DNA of 25,868 nt from an uncultured Bacteroidales bacterium (GCA_937915475.1 CALGIR010000260.1:1-25868), one strand, 5' to 3'. Shown: positions 16,917 to 24,854, counted from the stretch's first letter. The notes: a model not told the origin generated them from the letters alone. Program-made: numbers and translations.

Positions 16917-17088
16917 ACACATCCTTAAAATCATTATGCAGTTTAGGCCAATTATTGTGGTTGCCATATAAGTTTATGACCTTTACAATTTACAATAATT
17001 TAGCATCATAAGGTGTTAAATACCTGCTATATTTTAATTAAATTTGCTGCAAACAATTGTATTGCATACAGCCCACATAATTTAAGTG

Positions 17089-18270
17089 ATGATAGACTAC
17101 TCTTTTTTTAAAAATATCGGTAAGTTTTTTCTACTGGCTCTCCTATTTACTTCATCTGCATGTGGTGGCACTTCTTCAGAAGTTACCATTAAAGGGAGTT
17201 TTGCTGAAGGTAACCATACGCTGATACTGTTAAGGAAACCTTCGGAGGATTTGCTCACAACAATAGATTCAACTCGGACTGATAGCCAAGGTGCGTTTGA
17301 GTTATCGGTTAATGTAGATACACCAACATTCTTTCTTCTGCAGGCGGAAGGGGAGTCAGAACCAATAGTACTGCTAATTGAACCTAAAGAAAATATTGTT
17401 ATTTCTACGCAAAAAGGGAGTTTTGCAAAATCGTATAGTATCTCTGGTTCAAAAGGGTCGAGGTTGGTTTATGAGTTAAACTCGCGATTAAACCGCACGG
17501 TTGCCGTTATCGATTCACTTTCTACTCACTTTAGGTCAAGTGTAGATAGCTTCAATTTTAATCAGATTAAAAAGAGTATAGACAGCACATACCTAACAAC
17601 TCTTGATGAACATCGTAGGTTTACAATTAATTTTATTAAGGAGAATAGATACAGCCTCGCATCAATCCTTGCATTGTATCAACAGTACGATCAGACCCGA
17701 TCTGTTCTGAATAGGAGAAAGGATTTTGAACTCTTTCAGTTGGTCGATTCTGCTCTCTTCCCTCTTTACCCAAATAACCCTATGGTGGCCAATTTGAATA
17801 GTAACGTTAAAAAGATTTCAGCACAGTTAAGGCTTTACGATAAGCGCAACGAGATGCTAGATGTTGGGCAAAGGTTACCCAACCTTCGTTTACCCATTGT
17901 TAGCGGCGATACAGTTAGCCTATGGTCGCTGAATAAAAAATACATTTTACTTGATTTTTGGGCAACATGGTGCGACGATTGTAGGGGCAGTAATAAGAAT
18001 CTTAAGGGTTTATACCAAAGGTTTTCAAGTAAGGGTTTTGAGGTAGTGCAGGTGGCCATTGACGATGATAAGGAGATGCTAATTAAAACAATAAATACAG
18101 ACAGTATTCCTTGGCTTGTGGTATCAGATTTTCTCCAGTGGGATTCGCCAATACTCGATTCGCTAAGCATCAATGCAATCCCATCAAACTACCTTATCGA
18201 TAAGAATGGTGTTATTTTGGAAAGGAATCTTCGTAAAAGCGATTTAGAGAAGTTTTTGCAAGGGAAGTAA
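17089..18270 (+). CDS. DUF4369/TlpA-like thiol-disulfide lipoprotein (CxxC intact)
   Basis: Predicted periplasmic or membrane-anchored thioredoxin-fold protein. It begins with a signal peptide (FFLLALLFTSSAC, residues 13-25) whose Cys25 could be lipidated, although Ser at -3 makes the lipobox weak. A DUF4369-type beta domain covers about residues 30-120, followed by a helical linker. The C-terminal TlpA/AhpC-TSA domain carries FWATWCDDC with redox Cys295 and Cys298 and the cis-Pro segment AIPSNYLID. The CxxC is WCDDC, an acidic variant. I prefer ATG 17089; the in-frame GTG 17086 just before it is possible. It is followed 78 bases later by a paralog with its own promoter. In Bacteroidota such proteins are linked to envelope redox stress or cytochrome maturation; the exact role is unknown. 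Confidence 0.87.
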   Translation: MIDYSFFKNIGKFFLLALLFTSSACGGTSSEVTIKGSFAEGNHTLILLRKPSEDLLTTIDSTRTDSQGAFELSVNVDTPTFFLLQAEGESEPIVLLIEPKENIVISTQKGSFAKSYSISGSKGSRLVYELNSRLNRTVAVIDSLSTHFRSSVDSFNFNQIKKSIDSTYLTTLDEHRRFTINFIKENRYSLASILALYQQYDQTRSVLNRRKDFELFQLVDSALFPLYPNNPMVANLNSNVKKISAQLRLYDKRNEMLDVGQRLPNLRLPIVSGDTVSLWSLNKKYILLDFWATWCDDCRGSNKNLKGLYQRFSSKGFEVVQVAIDDDKEMLIKTINTDSIPWLVVSDFLQWDSPILDSLSINAIPSNYLIDKNGVILERNLRKSDLEKFLQGK

Positions 18271-18316
18271 AAAGTTAGAATTACATTTCCCCGCAAGATG
18301 GTGTGCCGATATTAGT

Positions 18317-18324
18317 TAACTTTG
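18317..18324 (+). promoter_or_regulatory. Bacteroidota -7 element upstream of the second TlpA-like gene
   Basis: TAACTTTG is an exact TAnnTTTG match, 24 bases before the ATG at 18349, in the 78-base gap between the two paralogs. No good -33 TTG is seen. It suggests the second paralog can be expressed independently of the first. Confidence 0.5.
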
Positions 18325-18348
18325 TAGCAAATTTTTAAAACCCGATAA

Positions 18349-19518
18349 ATGAAGCGAAATAAGTATATCCTAAAGTTCTATTTGTTTTTAGTCCCAATCT
18401 TAATATTTGCTTGCACTAGCAAGGATGTATCAACAATTCAAGGCACAATTATCGGAATAGATTCAATTGCCGAAGTTTCCCTTTACAAACAGGATTTTGA
18501 TAGGAACATCTTGCTTAAAACCATAAGCGCTAAAGCTGAAAAGCCTACGTTTAGCTTTAAGGTTGGAGAACTAGATGAGCCAACCTTTTTTCAACTGCAT
18601 GTGAATAGTGGTCGGAATAGAGTGGCTGTTCTCCTTATTGAACCCCAGGAAAGCATTACTATTAAAATTGATCTTGGCGATTTTATAAACTATAAAGTAG
18701 AAGGATCTGAAAGTTCACTTAAGACACAGATCCTATCCAAGCGCATCGCGCAAACTGTTAAATCGCTCGATTCGCTTACTGTACTTAGGGCAAAAGCCAA
18801 AAGTACAACAGACAAGCAAGATTTACTTAACGAGTATTATCAGGTAATTGAAAATCAACGGGCCTTTAGCACCAAGTTTATTTGGGATAACCCAATGTCG
18901 CGCGCAAATGTTATGGCTCTCTATCAGCAGTATGGCGAAGATCGGTTTGTGTTCGATCGCAATGAGGATATTCAACTCTTTAAGGTGGTGGCAACTTCAG
19001 TAGTGGCTATGTATCCCGAGACCAACTATGCCAAAGGCATGCTAAGGGATATTAAGAATATGGAGAAGATAGTATCAACCCAAAAAATGCAGGCATTTAT
19101 TGAGAATGCAGAATCTACTCTCCCTGAGATTGCTTTACCAAATTCCAAGGGCGACACCATAAGGCTTTCCTCACTGAGGGGTAAGGTTATTTTACTCGAT
19201 TTTTGGGCCTCCTTCAACCAGAATAGTTTATTGGAGAATAGAGAATTGCTAGAGGTTTACAAAAGGTTTAAATCGCAAGGATTTGAAATTTACCAAGTTT
19301 CATTCGATTATGAGCGAGAGAGCTGGTTGGCTGCTATTCAGTCAGCAAATTTGCCATGGGTAAATGTAAGTGAACTTACGCAAAATCTTCCTATTGCAGC
19401 GCAAAACTATAACGTTACAAGCATTCCTGCAAACTATCTTATAAACAGTGATTTTGAGATAGTTGGCAAGAATTTATACGGAAAAGATCTTATTGAAATG
19501 CTTTCGAAAACCTTGTAA
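18349..19518 (+). CDS. DUF4369/TlpA-like lipoprotein lacking the redox cysteines
   Basis: Tandem paralog of the preceding gene. It has a signal peptide with a good lipobox (LVPILIFAC, Cys22), a DUF4369-type domain over about residues 30-115, a helical linker (NPMSRANVMALYQQYGEDR parallels SLASILALYQQYDQTR in the first copy), and a C-terminal thioredoxin-like fold. Where the first copy reads FWATWCDDC, this one reads FWASFNQNS (residues 285-293), so both cysteines are replaced, by Asn290 and Ser293. The cis-Pro segment SIPANYLIN is kept, and the frame is intact over 389 residues, so this is not obvious decay. It cannot do thiol-disulfide exchange through CxxC; a binding or structural role is plausible. 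Confidence 0.85.
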   Translation: MKRNKYILKFYLFLVPILIFACTSKDVSTIQGTIIGIDSIAEVSLYKQDFDRNILLKTISAKAEKPTFSFKVGELDEPTFFQLHVNSGRNRVAVLLIEPQESITIKIDLGDFINYKVEGSESSLKTQILSKRIAQTVKSLDSLTVLRAKAKSTTDKQDLLNEYYQVIENQRAFSTKFIWDNPMSRANVMALYQQYGEDRFVFDRNEDIQLFKVVATSVVAMYPETNYAKGMLRDIKNMEKIVSTQKMQAFIENAESTLPEIALPNSKGDTIRLSSLRGKVILLDFWASFNQNSLLENRELLEVYKRFKSQGFEIYQVSFDYERESWLAAIQSANLPWVNVSELTQNLPIAAQNYNVTSIPANYLINSDFEIVGKNLYGKDLIEMLSKTL

Positions 19519-19528
19519 CACGAACAGA

Positions 19529-20305
19529 ATGGCTAACAAAAAAGTATATTTTGCCTCTGACATACATCTTGGGTTACCAACCCCTGAGGGTGCTCTCACT
19601 CGCGAAAAACTTTTTGTGAGCTGGCTTGATACTATTAAAGAGGATGCAGCAGAGATATTTTTGGTTGGCGATATTTTTGATTTTTGGTACGAGTATAAAA
19701 GGGTGGTTCCAAAGGGATTTACTCGATTTCTTGGTAAGATTGCCGAGATAACAGACTCGGGTATCCCTGTGCACTTCTTTACTGGCAACCACGATGTTTG
19801 GATGTTTGATTATTTACCTAAGGAGATAGGAGTGCAGCTACATCGCAAACCTATTGCGCGAGAGTTTAACGGCAAAAAATTTTATATTGGTCATGGCGAT
19901 GGGCTTGGAAAGGGCGATTATGGCTATAAACTGCTGAAATCAATTTTTACAAACAGGGTATTACAATGGCTCTTTTCTCGTTTACATCCAAATTTTTCGT
20001 TATGGTTTGGTAACTGTTGGTCGGTGAGTAGCCGCAACTCAAAGGATGTAACATATCAATTTAAGGGCGACGATGAATTGATAACTAAATTTGCGCAGCA
20101 AACACTAGCCTCAGAAAATTACGATTTTTTTGTGTTTGGTCATTGGCATACAGCCATAATACATAGGTTAACCCCCAATGCAAATCTTGTAATGCTTGGC
20201 GACTGGATTGTTAATAACACCTTTGCATGTTGGGATGGCCAAAACATGACTCTCAAAGAGTTTAAAAACCCTTCATCTGATTCCCATTTAATTGCTCAGG
20301 TTTAA
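19529..20305 (+). CDS. lpxH: UDP-2,3-diacylglucosamine diphosphatase (LpxH-type metallophosphoesterase)
   Basis: Predicted to hydrolyse UDP-2,3-diacylglucosamine to lipid X in lipid A synthesis, at the inner face of the cytoplasmic membrane. The 258-residue protein has the full calcineurin-like metal-ligand set: SDIHLG (D11, H13), GDIFDFW (D48), GNHD (N87, H88), GHGDG (H122) and GHWH (H205, H207). The start at ATG 19529 matches the onset of homology. An in-frame start at 19463 would overlap the upstream gene by 56 bases and adds non-homologous residues. It begins only 10 bases after the upstream lipoprotein gene stops, so translation is probably coupled. Assignment to LpxH rather than another metallophosphoesterase rests on length and motif layout. 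Confidence 0.85.
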   Translation: MANKKVYFASDIHLGLPTPEGALTREKLFVSWLDTIKEDAAEIFLVGDIFDFWYEYKRVVPKGFTRFLGKIAEITDSGIPVHFFTGNHDVWMFDYLPKEIGVQLHRKPIAREFNGKKFYIGHGDGLGKGDYGYKLLKSIFTNRVLQWLFSRLHPNFSLWFGNCWSVSSRNSKDVTYQFKGDDELITKFAQQTLASENYDFFVFGHWHTAIIHRLTPNANLVMLGDWIVNNTFACWDGQNMTLKEFKNPSSDSHLIAQV

Positions 20306-20416
20306 ACTTTAGTGCATTATGCTGGTCGAAAAGTTGACAAGGCAGTAGTTTACTCTGTTTGCAATACTACGTTTGAATCTCATTGCTCTTGTTATTTTGT
20401 GTGTGACAATACCTTT

Positions 20417-20474
20417 AGACGAAATGCTTAGGTTTAGTAAATAGTCATATTATTTGATGTAATTTATTTCGTCT
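20417..20474 (+). repeat. Nine-bp inverted repeat in the leader of the gate-domain gene
   Basis: AGACGAAAT (20417-20425) and its exact complement ATTTCGTCT (20466-20474) are separated by 40 bases in the 214-base gap before the gene at 20520. Just before the left arm is TACCTTTA (20410-20417), one mismatch from TAnnTTTG. A short TTGACAAG string occurs twice in the gap (near 20333 and 20475). The gap contains no gene that I can see. Confidence 0.35.
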
Positions 20475-20519
20475 TTTGACAAGTGCTCTTTAATAAACAG
20501 TTTGTCTTGCTTAATTTAA

Positions 20520-21494
20520 ATGGATAAAAAGTCAAAACCTGCCTCGTCCGTCAATGCCTCGATTGCAAACCGAATCGCTAAGGCTGTTAAAGCTGGGCTC
20601 AAGCCAGCTATAAAGACAGCCATTTGGCTGTTAAAAATAACTATACCATTATCTTTGGCAGTAACACTCTTAGGCTATTTTGGAGTAGTTTCGTATATCG
20701 CCGAATTTTTAAATCCTGTTTTTAGGCTAATGGGTTTGCCTGGCGAGGCTTCGCTGGTTTTTATTACATCAATCTTTTTAAATATATACTCGGTCATTGC
20801 AGTAATGGCGCAGTTACCTTTAACGGTAAGGGAAATAACTATACTGGCAGTTATGTGTCTAATTGCGCACAACCTTTTTGTTGAAACGGCCGTGCAGGCC
20901 AAAACGGGTTCTAAAGCATGGCAAATTGTGCTGCTCCGTTTATCAATGGCCATATTTTCGGCATTTTTGCTTAACTGGGTGCTTCCTAGTCAGATGAAGG
21001 GCATTGTTGGAGCTCCGCAGGTTGCTTTGTCGCATAACTTTACTGGGCTAATGATTGGCTGGGTAAAATCAGCTTCTTTGCTTACCCTTAAGATTATTGT
21101 TTTGGTTACTCTCCTAATGGTTTTGCAGGAAATTTTAAAAGAGTTTGGTGTTATAAAAATTTTATCGAAAATATTTAGCCCGTTACTAAGGCTTTTTGGC
21201 TTGCCTCAGAGCACATCTTTCCTTTGGATTGTGGCCAATATCCTTGGTTTGGCCTACGGTTCAGCCGTAATGGTTGCCGAGGTTAATAATGGAACAGTCT
21301 CAAGGAGGGATGCTGATTTGTTAAATTACCATATTGCTATTTCGCATTCAAACCTCGAAGACTTATTGCTTTTTGTAGCCATTGGTGCCCCTGTTATGTG
21401 GTTATTGTTGCCACGCCTTATAATTGCGGCGCTGGCTGTATGGGGGCGACGTTGGGCTCTTTCACAAAAAAAAGATATCGGTTATGCTGGTTAG
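20520..21494 (+). CDS. Gate/nucleoside-recognition domain membrane protein
   Basis: Integral membrane protein of 324 residues with about eight hydrophobic segments. It belongs to the nucleoside-recognition (Gate) family that includes the spore maturation proteins SpmA/SpmB and parts of nucleoside and FeoB transporters. Two related halves are visible, around LLGYFGVVSYIAEFLNPVFRLMGLPGEAS (residues 56-84) and EFGVIKILSKIFSPLLRLFGLPQSTS in the second half, suggesting an internal duplication of the gate motif. SHSNLEDLLLF near residue 275 is a family-like loop. A charged N-terminal stretch precedes the first membrane segment. The substrate is unknown; a transport or channel role is inference. It stands between lpxH and thyA with sizeable gaps on both sides, so it is probably transcribed alone. 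Confidence 0.8.
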   Translation: MDKKSKPASSVNASIANRIAKAVKAGLKPAIKTAIWLLKITIPLSLAVTLLGYFGVVSYIAEFLNPVFRLMGLPGEASLVFITSIFLNIYSVIAVMAQLPLTVREITILAVMCLIAHNLFVETAVQAKTGSKAWQIVLLRLSMAIFSAFLLNWVLPSQMKGIVGAPQVALSHNFTGLMIGWVKSASLLTLKIIVLVTLLMVLQEILKEFGVIKILSKIFSPLLRLFGLPQSTSFLWIVANILGLAYGSAVMVAEVNNGTVSRRDADLLNYHIAISHSNLEDLLLFVAIGAPVMWLLLPRLIIAALAVWGRRWALSQKKDIGYAG

Positions 21495-21619
21495 CTAATG
21501 GGAAATAAAGGTGTGCCCTAGTAAATGCATTGTATATTGTGTTTGAACATGAAGTGGTTTCTTTTTTGAAATACAGCTTAAATACTCTATTTTTACAACA
21601 GATAAAACCGTAAAGTGTT

Positions 21620-22414
21620 ATGAAGCAATACCTTGATTTATTGGATAATATACTTGATAACGGGGCTGAAAAGGAGGATAGGACTGGTACTGGCACAATT
21701 AGCCTTTTTGGTCACCAGATGCGTTTCGACCTTAGTCAGGGATTCCCCATGTTAACAACGAAAAAACTTCATATCAAGTCTATAATCTATGAGTTGCTCT
21801 GGTTTCTTAAAGGTGATACAAATATCAAGTATCTTAATGATAACGGCGTTTCGATATGGAATGACTGGGCAGACGAGCGAGGTAATTTAGGTCCAGTTTA
21901 TGGACATCAATGGCGAAGTTGGCCAACAACCGATGGACGGAAGGTAGATCAGATTAGCCAAGTGGTTAACTCGTTGAAGAATAATCCCGATTCGCGCCGA
22001 CACTTGGTTTGTGCATGGAATGTGGGGGAGATTGACAGCATGGCTTTGCCTCCTTGTCATATTCTTTACCAGTTTTATGTTGTCAACGGCAAGCTATCGT
22101 GTCAGCTATACCAGCGCAGTGCCGATGTATTTTTGGGTGTACCATTTAACATTGCATCATATGCTCTGCTCACTTTAATGATGGCTCAGGTTATAGGGCT
22201 ACAACCAGGCGATTTTGTTCACACCTTTGGCGATGTGCATATCTACAAAAACCATATTGAGCAGGTTAAGTTGCAGCTTACCCGTGAGCCTCGACAATTA
22301 CCCAAAATGGTTATTAACCCTGCAGTAAAATCAATTTTCGAGTTTATGTATGATGATTTTGCACTTGAAGGGTACGATCCACATCCCCATATAAAGGGCA
22401 AGGTAGCAGTTTAG
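21620..22414 (+). CDS. thyA: Thymidylate synthase
   Basis: Methylates dUMP to dTMP with methylene-tetrahydrofolate, producing dihydrofolate. The 264 residues equal the E. coli length. Active-site Cys146 lies in LPPCHILYQFYV. Other landmarks are EDRTGTGTISLFGHQ near residues 19-33, WNDWADERGNLGPVYGHQWRSW near 80-101, the arginine pair in DSRRHLV, QRSADVFLGVPFNIASYALLT, and HIYKNHIEQ. The dihydrofolate reductase gene that recycles its folate product begins 26 bases downstream, forming a classic thyA-folA operon. I found no exact TAnnTTTG in the 125-base upstream gap. Confidence 0.98.
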   Translation: MKQYLDLLDNILDNGAEKEDRTGTGTISLFGHQMRFDLSQGFPMLTTKKLHIKSIIYELLWFLKGDTNIKYLNDNGVSIWNDWADERGNLGPVYGHQWRSWPTTDGRKVDQISQVVNSLKNNPDSRRHLVCAWNVGEIDSMALPPCHILYQFYVVNGKLSCQLYQRSADVFLGVPFNIASYALLTLMMAQVIGLQPGDFVHTFGDVHIYKNHIEQVKLQLTREPRQLPKMVINPAVKSIFEFMYDDFALEGYDPHPHIKGKVAV

Positions 22415-22440
22415 TTTTTAATACCTTAAAAAAGAGAATA

Positions 22441-22929
22441 ATGAACATTTCGATAATAGTTGCCATAGCAGAGAATAACGTTATTGGGAGTGACAATCAG
22501 TTAATATGGCATATCCCCAGTGATTTAAAGCGTTTTAAATCACTAACCATGGGGCACCATATGATAATGGGGAGGAAAACGTGGGATTCAATTGGTCGGC
22601 CTCTGCCAGGCAGGCAAAGCATTGTGGTTACCCGCAATAAAAATTTAAGTGTTGATGGCGCAAAAGTGGCACATTCACTCAGCGAGGCCATTGAACTGGC
22701 TAAGTCGGATAACGAGATATTTATTGTTGGTGGTGGGGAGTTGTACCGTCAGGCTTTGCCTTTGGCCAATAAACTGTACCTAACCAAAGTGCATAAAGCT
22801 TTTGATGGCGATGTGCTATTCCCTGCAATTGATTATTCACAGTGGCGTGTGGTTTCCTCAGAAAAGGGAAAGCCCACCGAAAAGGATGGGCTTGAATATA
22901 CTTATGTTGATTTAGTAAGGATTGTTTAA
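22441..22929 (+). CDS. folA: Dihydrofolate reductase
   Basis: Reduces dihydrofolate to tetrahydrofolate with NADPH, recycling the product of the adjacent ThyA. At 162 residues it is typical. Landmarks are IAENNVIGSDNQLIWHIPSDLKRFK with the catalytic acid Asp28, MGRKTWDSIGRPLPGR (NADPH phosphate binding), IFIVGGGELYRQALP, and LYLTKVH. The start is preceded by AAAAAAGAGA, a weak ribosome-binding site. It is the second gene of thyA-folA. Its TAA stop overlaps that of convergent clpX by four bases (TTAA). Confidence 0.97.
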   Translation: MNISIIVAIAENNVIGSDNQLIWHIPSDLKRFKSLTMGHHMIMGRKTWDSIGRPLPGRQSIVVTRNKNLSVDGAKVAHSLSEAIELAKSDNEIFIVGGGELYRQALPLANKLYLTKVHKAFDGDVLFPAIDYSQWRVVSSEKGKPTEKDGLEYTYVDLVRIV

Positions 22930-24149
22930 GCCGCTTTAAGCCTTTTTATATTGGCCTTTTCCATTTTCTTTTTAGCGTAGTCTAAGTTAATAAACATATC
23001 TTTTTCGTCTCCAGATGGAAGTTCGAACATGGCATCAATCATTATTATCTCACAGATCGATCGGAGTCCACGTGCTCCAAGTTTGAACTCAATGGCTTTA
23101 TCTACGATATAGTCAAGAACTTTATCCTCAATTTCGAGTTTAACCCCATCGTAGTCAAAAAGTTTTTTGTACTGTTTAATAATGGCATTTTTAGGTTCGG
23201 TTAAGATACTCCTTAAAACACTTTTCTCAAGAGGGTTCAGATAGGTTATAACTGGTAGTCGGCCAATTATTTCGGGGATTAATCCGTAGGTCCTCAAATC
23301 CTGAGGAGAAATATACTGTAATAAGTTATCCTTATCAACTTGTTCTCGCTGCTTACTTGCTCCGTAGCCAACAACCTGTGTGTTAAGTCTCTTTGCTATC
23401 TTTTTTTGTATTCCCTCAAATGCACCTCCGCAGATAAATAGGATATTACGGGTGTCCACCTCAATCATTTTTTGATCGGGGTGTTTTCTTCCGCCTTGTG
23501 GTGGAACGTTTACCTTTGATCCCTCAAGTAGTTTAAGCATTGCTTGCTGAACGCCTTCTCCCGATACGTCGCGGGTAATGGATGGGTTATCGCCCTTGCG
23601 GGCAATTTTATCAATCTCATCAATAAAAACAATTCCCTTTTCTGCAGCTTCAACATTATAGTCGGCAGCTTGGAGTAGGCGTGTAAGAATGCTTTCAACA
23701 TCCTCGCCAACATATCCTGCTTCGGTAAGCACTGTGGCATCAACAATAGTAAATGGTACGTGAAGCATGCGTGCAATGGTTCTGGCTAAAAGAGTTTTTC
23801 CGGTACCTGTCTCGCCCACAAGTAGAATATTCGATTTCTCTATTTCTACATCATCATCGGTTGTGGGTTGAAGTAAACGCTTGTAGTGATTGTAAACTGA
23901 TACGGATAGGTACTTCTTTGCGTCATCTTGTCCAATTACGTATTGGTCAAGAAATTTTTTTATCTCAATTGGTTTTAACAGTTTGCTTTTGCTTAGCTTA
24001 AAATTGCCCTTCTTTTTAAGTTCCTCTCGCACAATTAGGTTTGCCTGCTCGGTACACAGATCGCAAATATATGCATCAACCCCAGCAATTAGCAGATTAG
24101 CCTCTTTCCTTTGTCGTCCGCAAAATGAGCATTTGTCGTTGTTCTTCAT
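22926..24149 (-). CDS. clpX: ATP-dependent Clp protease ATP-binding subunit ClpX
   Basis: AAA+ unfoldase that feeds substrates to ClpP. The 407-residue protein has the N-terminal zinc domain (Cys7, 10, 29, 32), Walker A VGETGTGKTLLA, the pore loop GYVGEDVE, Walker B GIVFIDEIDKIA, and the C-terminal small domain with IEFKLGARGLRSICE. The ClpP-contacting loop, IGF in E. coli, appears as VGYGA here (NTQVVGYGA), a variant I believe is common in the phylum. clpP is not adjacent, unlike in many bacteria. A TACCTTTG box is 30 bases upstream. The gene is convergent with folA and shares its last bases, leaving no room for a terminator between them. Confidence 0.98.
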   Translation of the reverse strand: MKNNDKCSFCGRQRKEANLLIAGVDAYICDLCTEQANLIVREELKKKGNFKLSKSKLLKPIEIKKFLDQYVIGQDDAKKYLSVSVYNHYKRLLQPTTDDDVEIEKSNILLVGETGTGKTLLARTIARMLHVPFTIVDATVLTEAGYVGEDVESILTRLLQAADYNVEAAEKGIVFIDEIDKIARKGDNPSITRDVSGEGVQQAMLKLLEGSKVNVPPQGGRKHPDQKMIEVDTRNILFICGGAFEGIQKKIAKRLNTQVVGYGASKQREQVDKDNLLQYISPQDLRTYGLIPEIIGRLPVITYLNPLEKSVLRSILTEPKNAIIKQYKKLFDYDGVKLEIEDKVLDYIVDKAIEFKLGARGLRSICEIIMIDAMFELPSGDEKDMFINLDYAKKKMEKANIKRLKAA

Positions 24150-24179
24150 CCTTCAAGTTTCTCTTTGATAATACTGTTG

Positions 24180-24187
24180 CAAAGGTA
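24180..24187 (-). promoter_or_regulatory. Bacteroidota -7 element upstream of clpX
   Basis: The minus strand reads TACCTTTG, an exact TAnnTTTG match identical to the ahcY box, 30 bases before the clpX start. The -33 position shows no clear TTG. Confidence 0.55.
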
Positions 24188-24266
24188 CAGTATTTTATGG
24201 GAATATTCTTAAGCTATACTTTAATACAAAAGCGATTACGCATTACCATTGCATTGTTTTTGTAAT

Positions 24267-24299
24267 AAAAAAAATCAACCCTAAAATGAGTTGATTTTT
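24267..24299 (-). terminator. Rho-independent terminator after tRNA-Gly
   Basis: Ten-bp arms (24270-24279 and 24290-24299, AAAAATCAAC and its complement) enclose a 10-base loop. On the minus strand the stem leads into eight T residues (24274-24267). It begins five bases after the tRNA-Gly 3' end. Confidence 0.85.
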
Positions 24300-24303
24300 A
24301 CTG

Positions 24304-24375
24304 AGCGGGAAATGGGGATCGAACCCACGACCCTTAGCTTGGGAAGCTAATGCTCTACCACTGAGCTACTCCCGC
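24304..24375 (-). tRNA. tRNA-Gly (anticodon CCC)
   Basis: A 72-base cloverleaf on the minus strand. The acceptor GCGGGAG pairs with TTCCCGC (one G-U), the D stem is GCTC/GAGC, the anticodon stem is TTAGC/GCTAA with loop TTCCCAA giving anticodon CCC (codon GGG), and the T arm is GTGGG-TTCGATC-CCCAT. The discriminator is U, as expected for Gly, and CCA is not encoded. It is followed directly by a strong terminator. A truncated copy of its 5' part lies 40-60 bases upstream. Confidence 0.95.
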
Positions 24376-24414
24376 AGGTTTTGATATTTAGTTTATGATC
24401 CGTCAAATGGCGGA

Positions 24415-24435
24415 CTACCAATGAGTTACTCCCGC
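24415..24435 (-). pseudogene. Degenerate 5' copy of tRNA-Gly (acceptor strand plus D arm)
   Basis: Read on the minus strand, the 21 bases from 24435 repeat the start of the adjacent tRNA-Gly (GCGGGAGTA, then CTCA, then TGGTAG) with only two substitutions. After that, homology stops: no anticodon arm, T arm or acceptor 3' strand follows. About 19 bases of 5' flank (up to about 24454) also resemble the flank of the intact tRNA, so the copied segment began upstream of the gene. The D stem is broken by the substitutions, so it cannot fold as a tRNA. A remnant of a tandem duplication is the simplest reading. Confidence 0.75.
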
Positions 24436-24491
24436 AGATGTTGAAGTTTAACCAATAATACGCTACCTGGGGGGATTACCCTTTGAATCAA

Positions 24492-24522
24492 AAAGATCAA
24501 TCAAAAATTTTGATTGATCTTT
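24492..24522 (-). terminator. Perfect AT-rich hairpin after tRNA-Ala, probable terminator
   Basis: Fifteen-bp arms (24492-24506 and 24508-24522, AAAGATCAATCAAAA and its complement) surround a single A. It begins eight bases past the tRNA-Ala 3' end. The T run after the minus-strand stem is short (TT beyond the paired part), so termination may be weak; the hairpin could also protect or process the transcript end. Confidence 0.55.
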
Positions 24523-24529
24523 AGATTTG

Positions 24530-24603
<74 letters not shown>

Positions 24604-24695
24604 ATAAGTGTTCAGAACAATTTTTGCGACCTCAATACGTTTAATTTAAAAGAAACAGAATTTAGAAGCAACAACGCTTTTCTGAAAAAGCATGG

Positions 24696-24703
24696 CAAAA
24701 GTA
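24696..24703 (-). promoter_or_regulatory. Probable promoter of tRNA-Ala (TAnnTTTG)
   Basis: The minus strand reads TACTTTTG, an exact TAnnTTTG match, with TTTG (24728-24725) 21 bases further upstream as a -33 candidate. It lies about 93 bases before the mature tRNA-Ala 5' end. If correct, it could drive both tRNAs when the hairpin between them is read through. Confidence 0.5.
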
Positions 24704-24854
24704 CATAAAAAAATCACAATACGCCAAAGAAATAGTTGGTTTTAAAACTTAAACGAAGATAGAATAGTGAAAATATTTGATTAGTAGCGTTTTTTTTTAT
24801 TGCTTTGCCGTCATAATTTTATGGTTATTTTATAAAGATTTGTAATTAAAGTTG

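Noticed and set aside
19463..19528. Upstream start for lpxH inside the previous gene
   Set aside because: Adds 22 residues unlike any metallophosphoesterase and overlaps the upstream CDS; the family-like start is at 19529.
24304..24435. tRNA-Gly and its partial copy as attachment sites of an integrated element
   Set aside because: The copied part is the 5' end and not the 3' end, the copies are only 60 bases apart, and no integrase or cargo lies between or near them.
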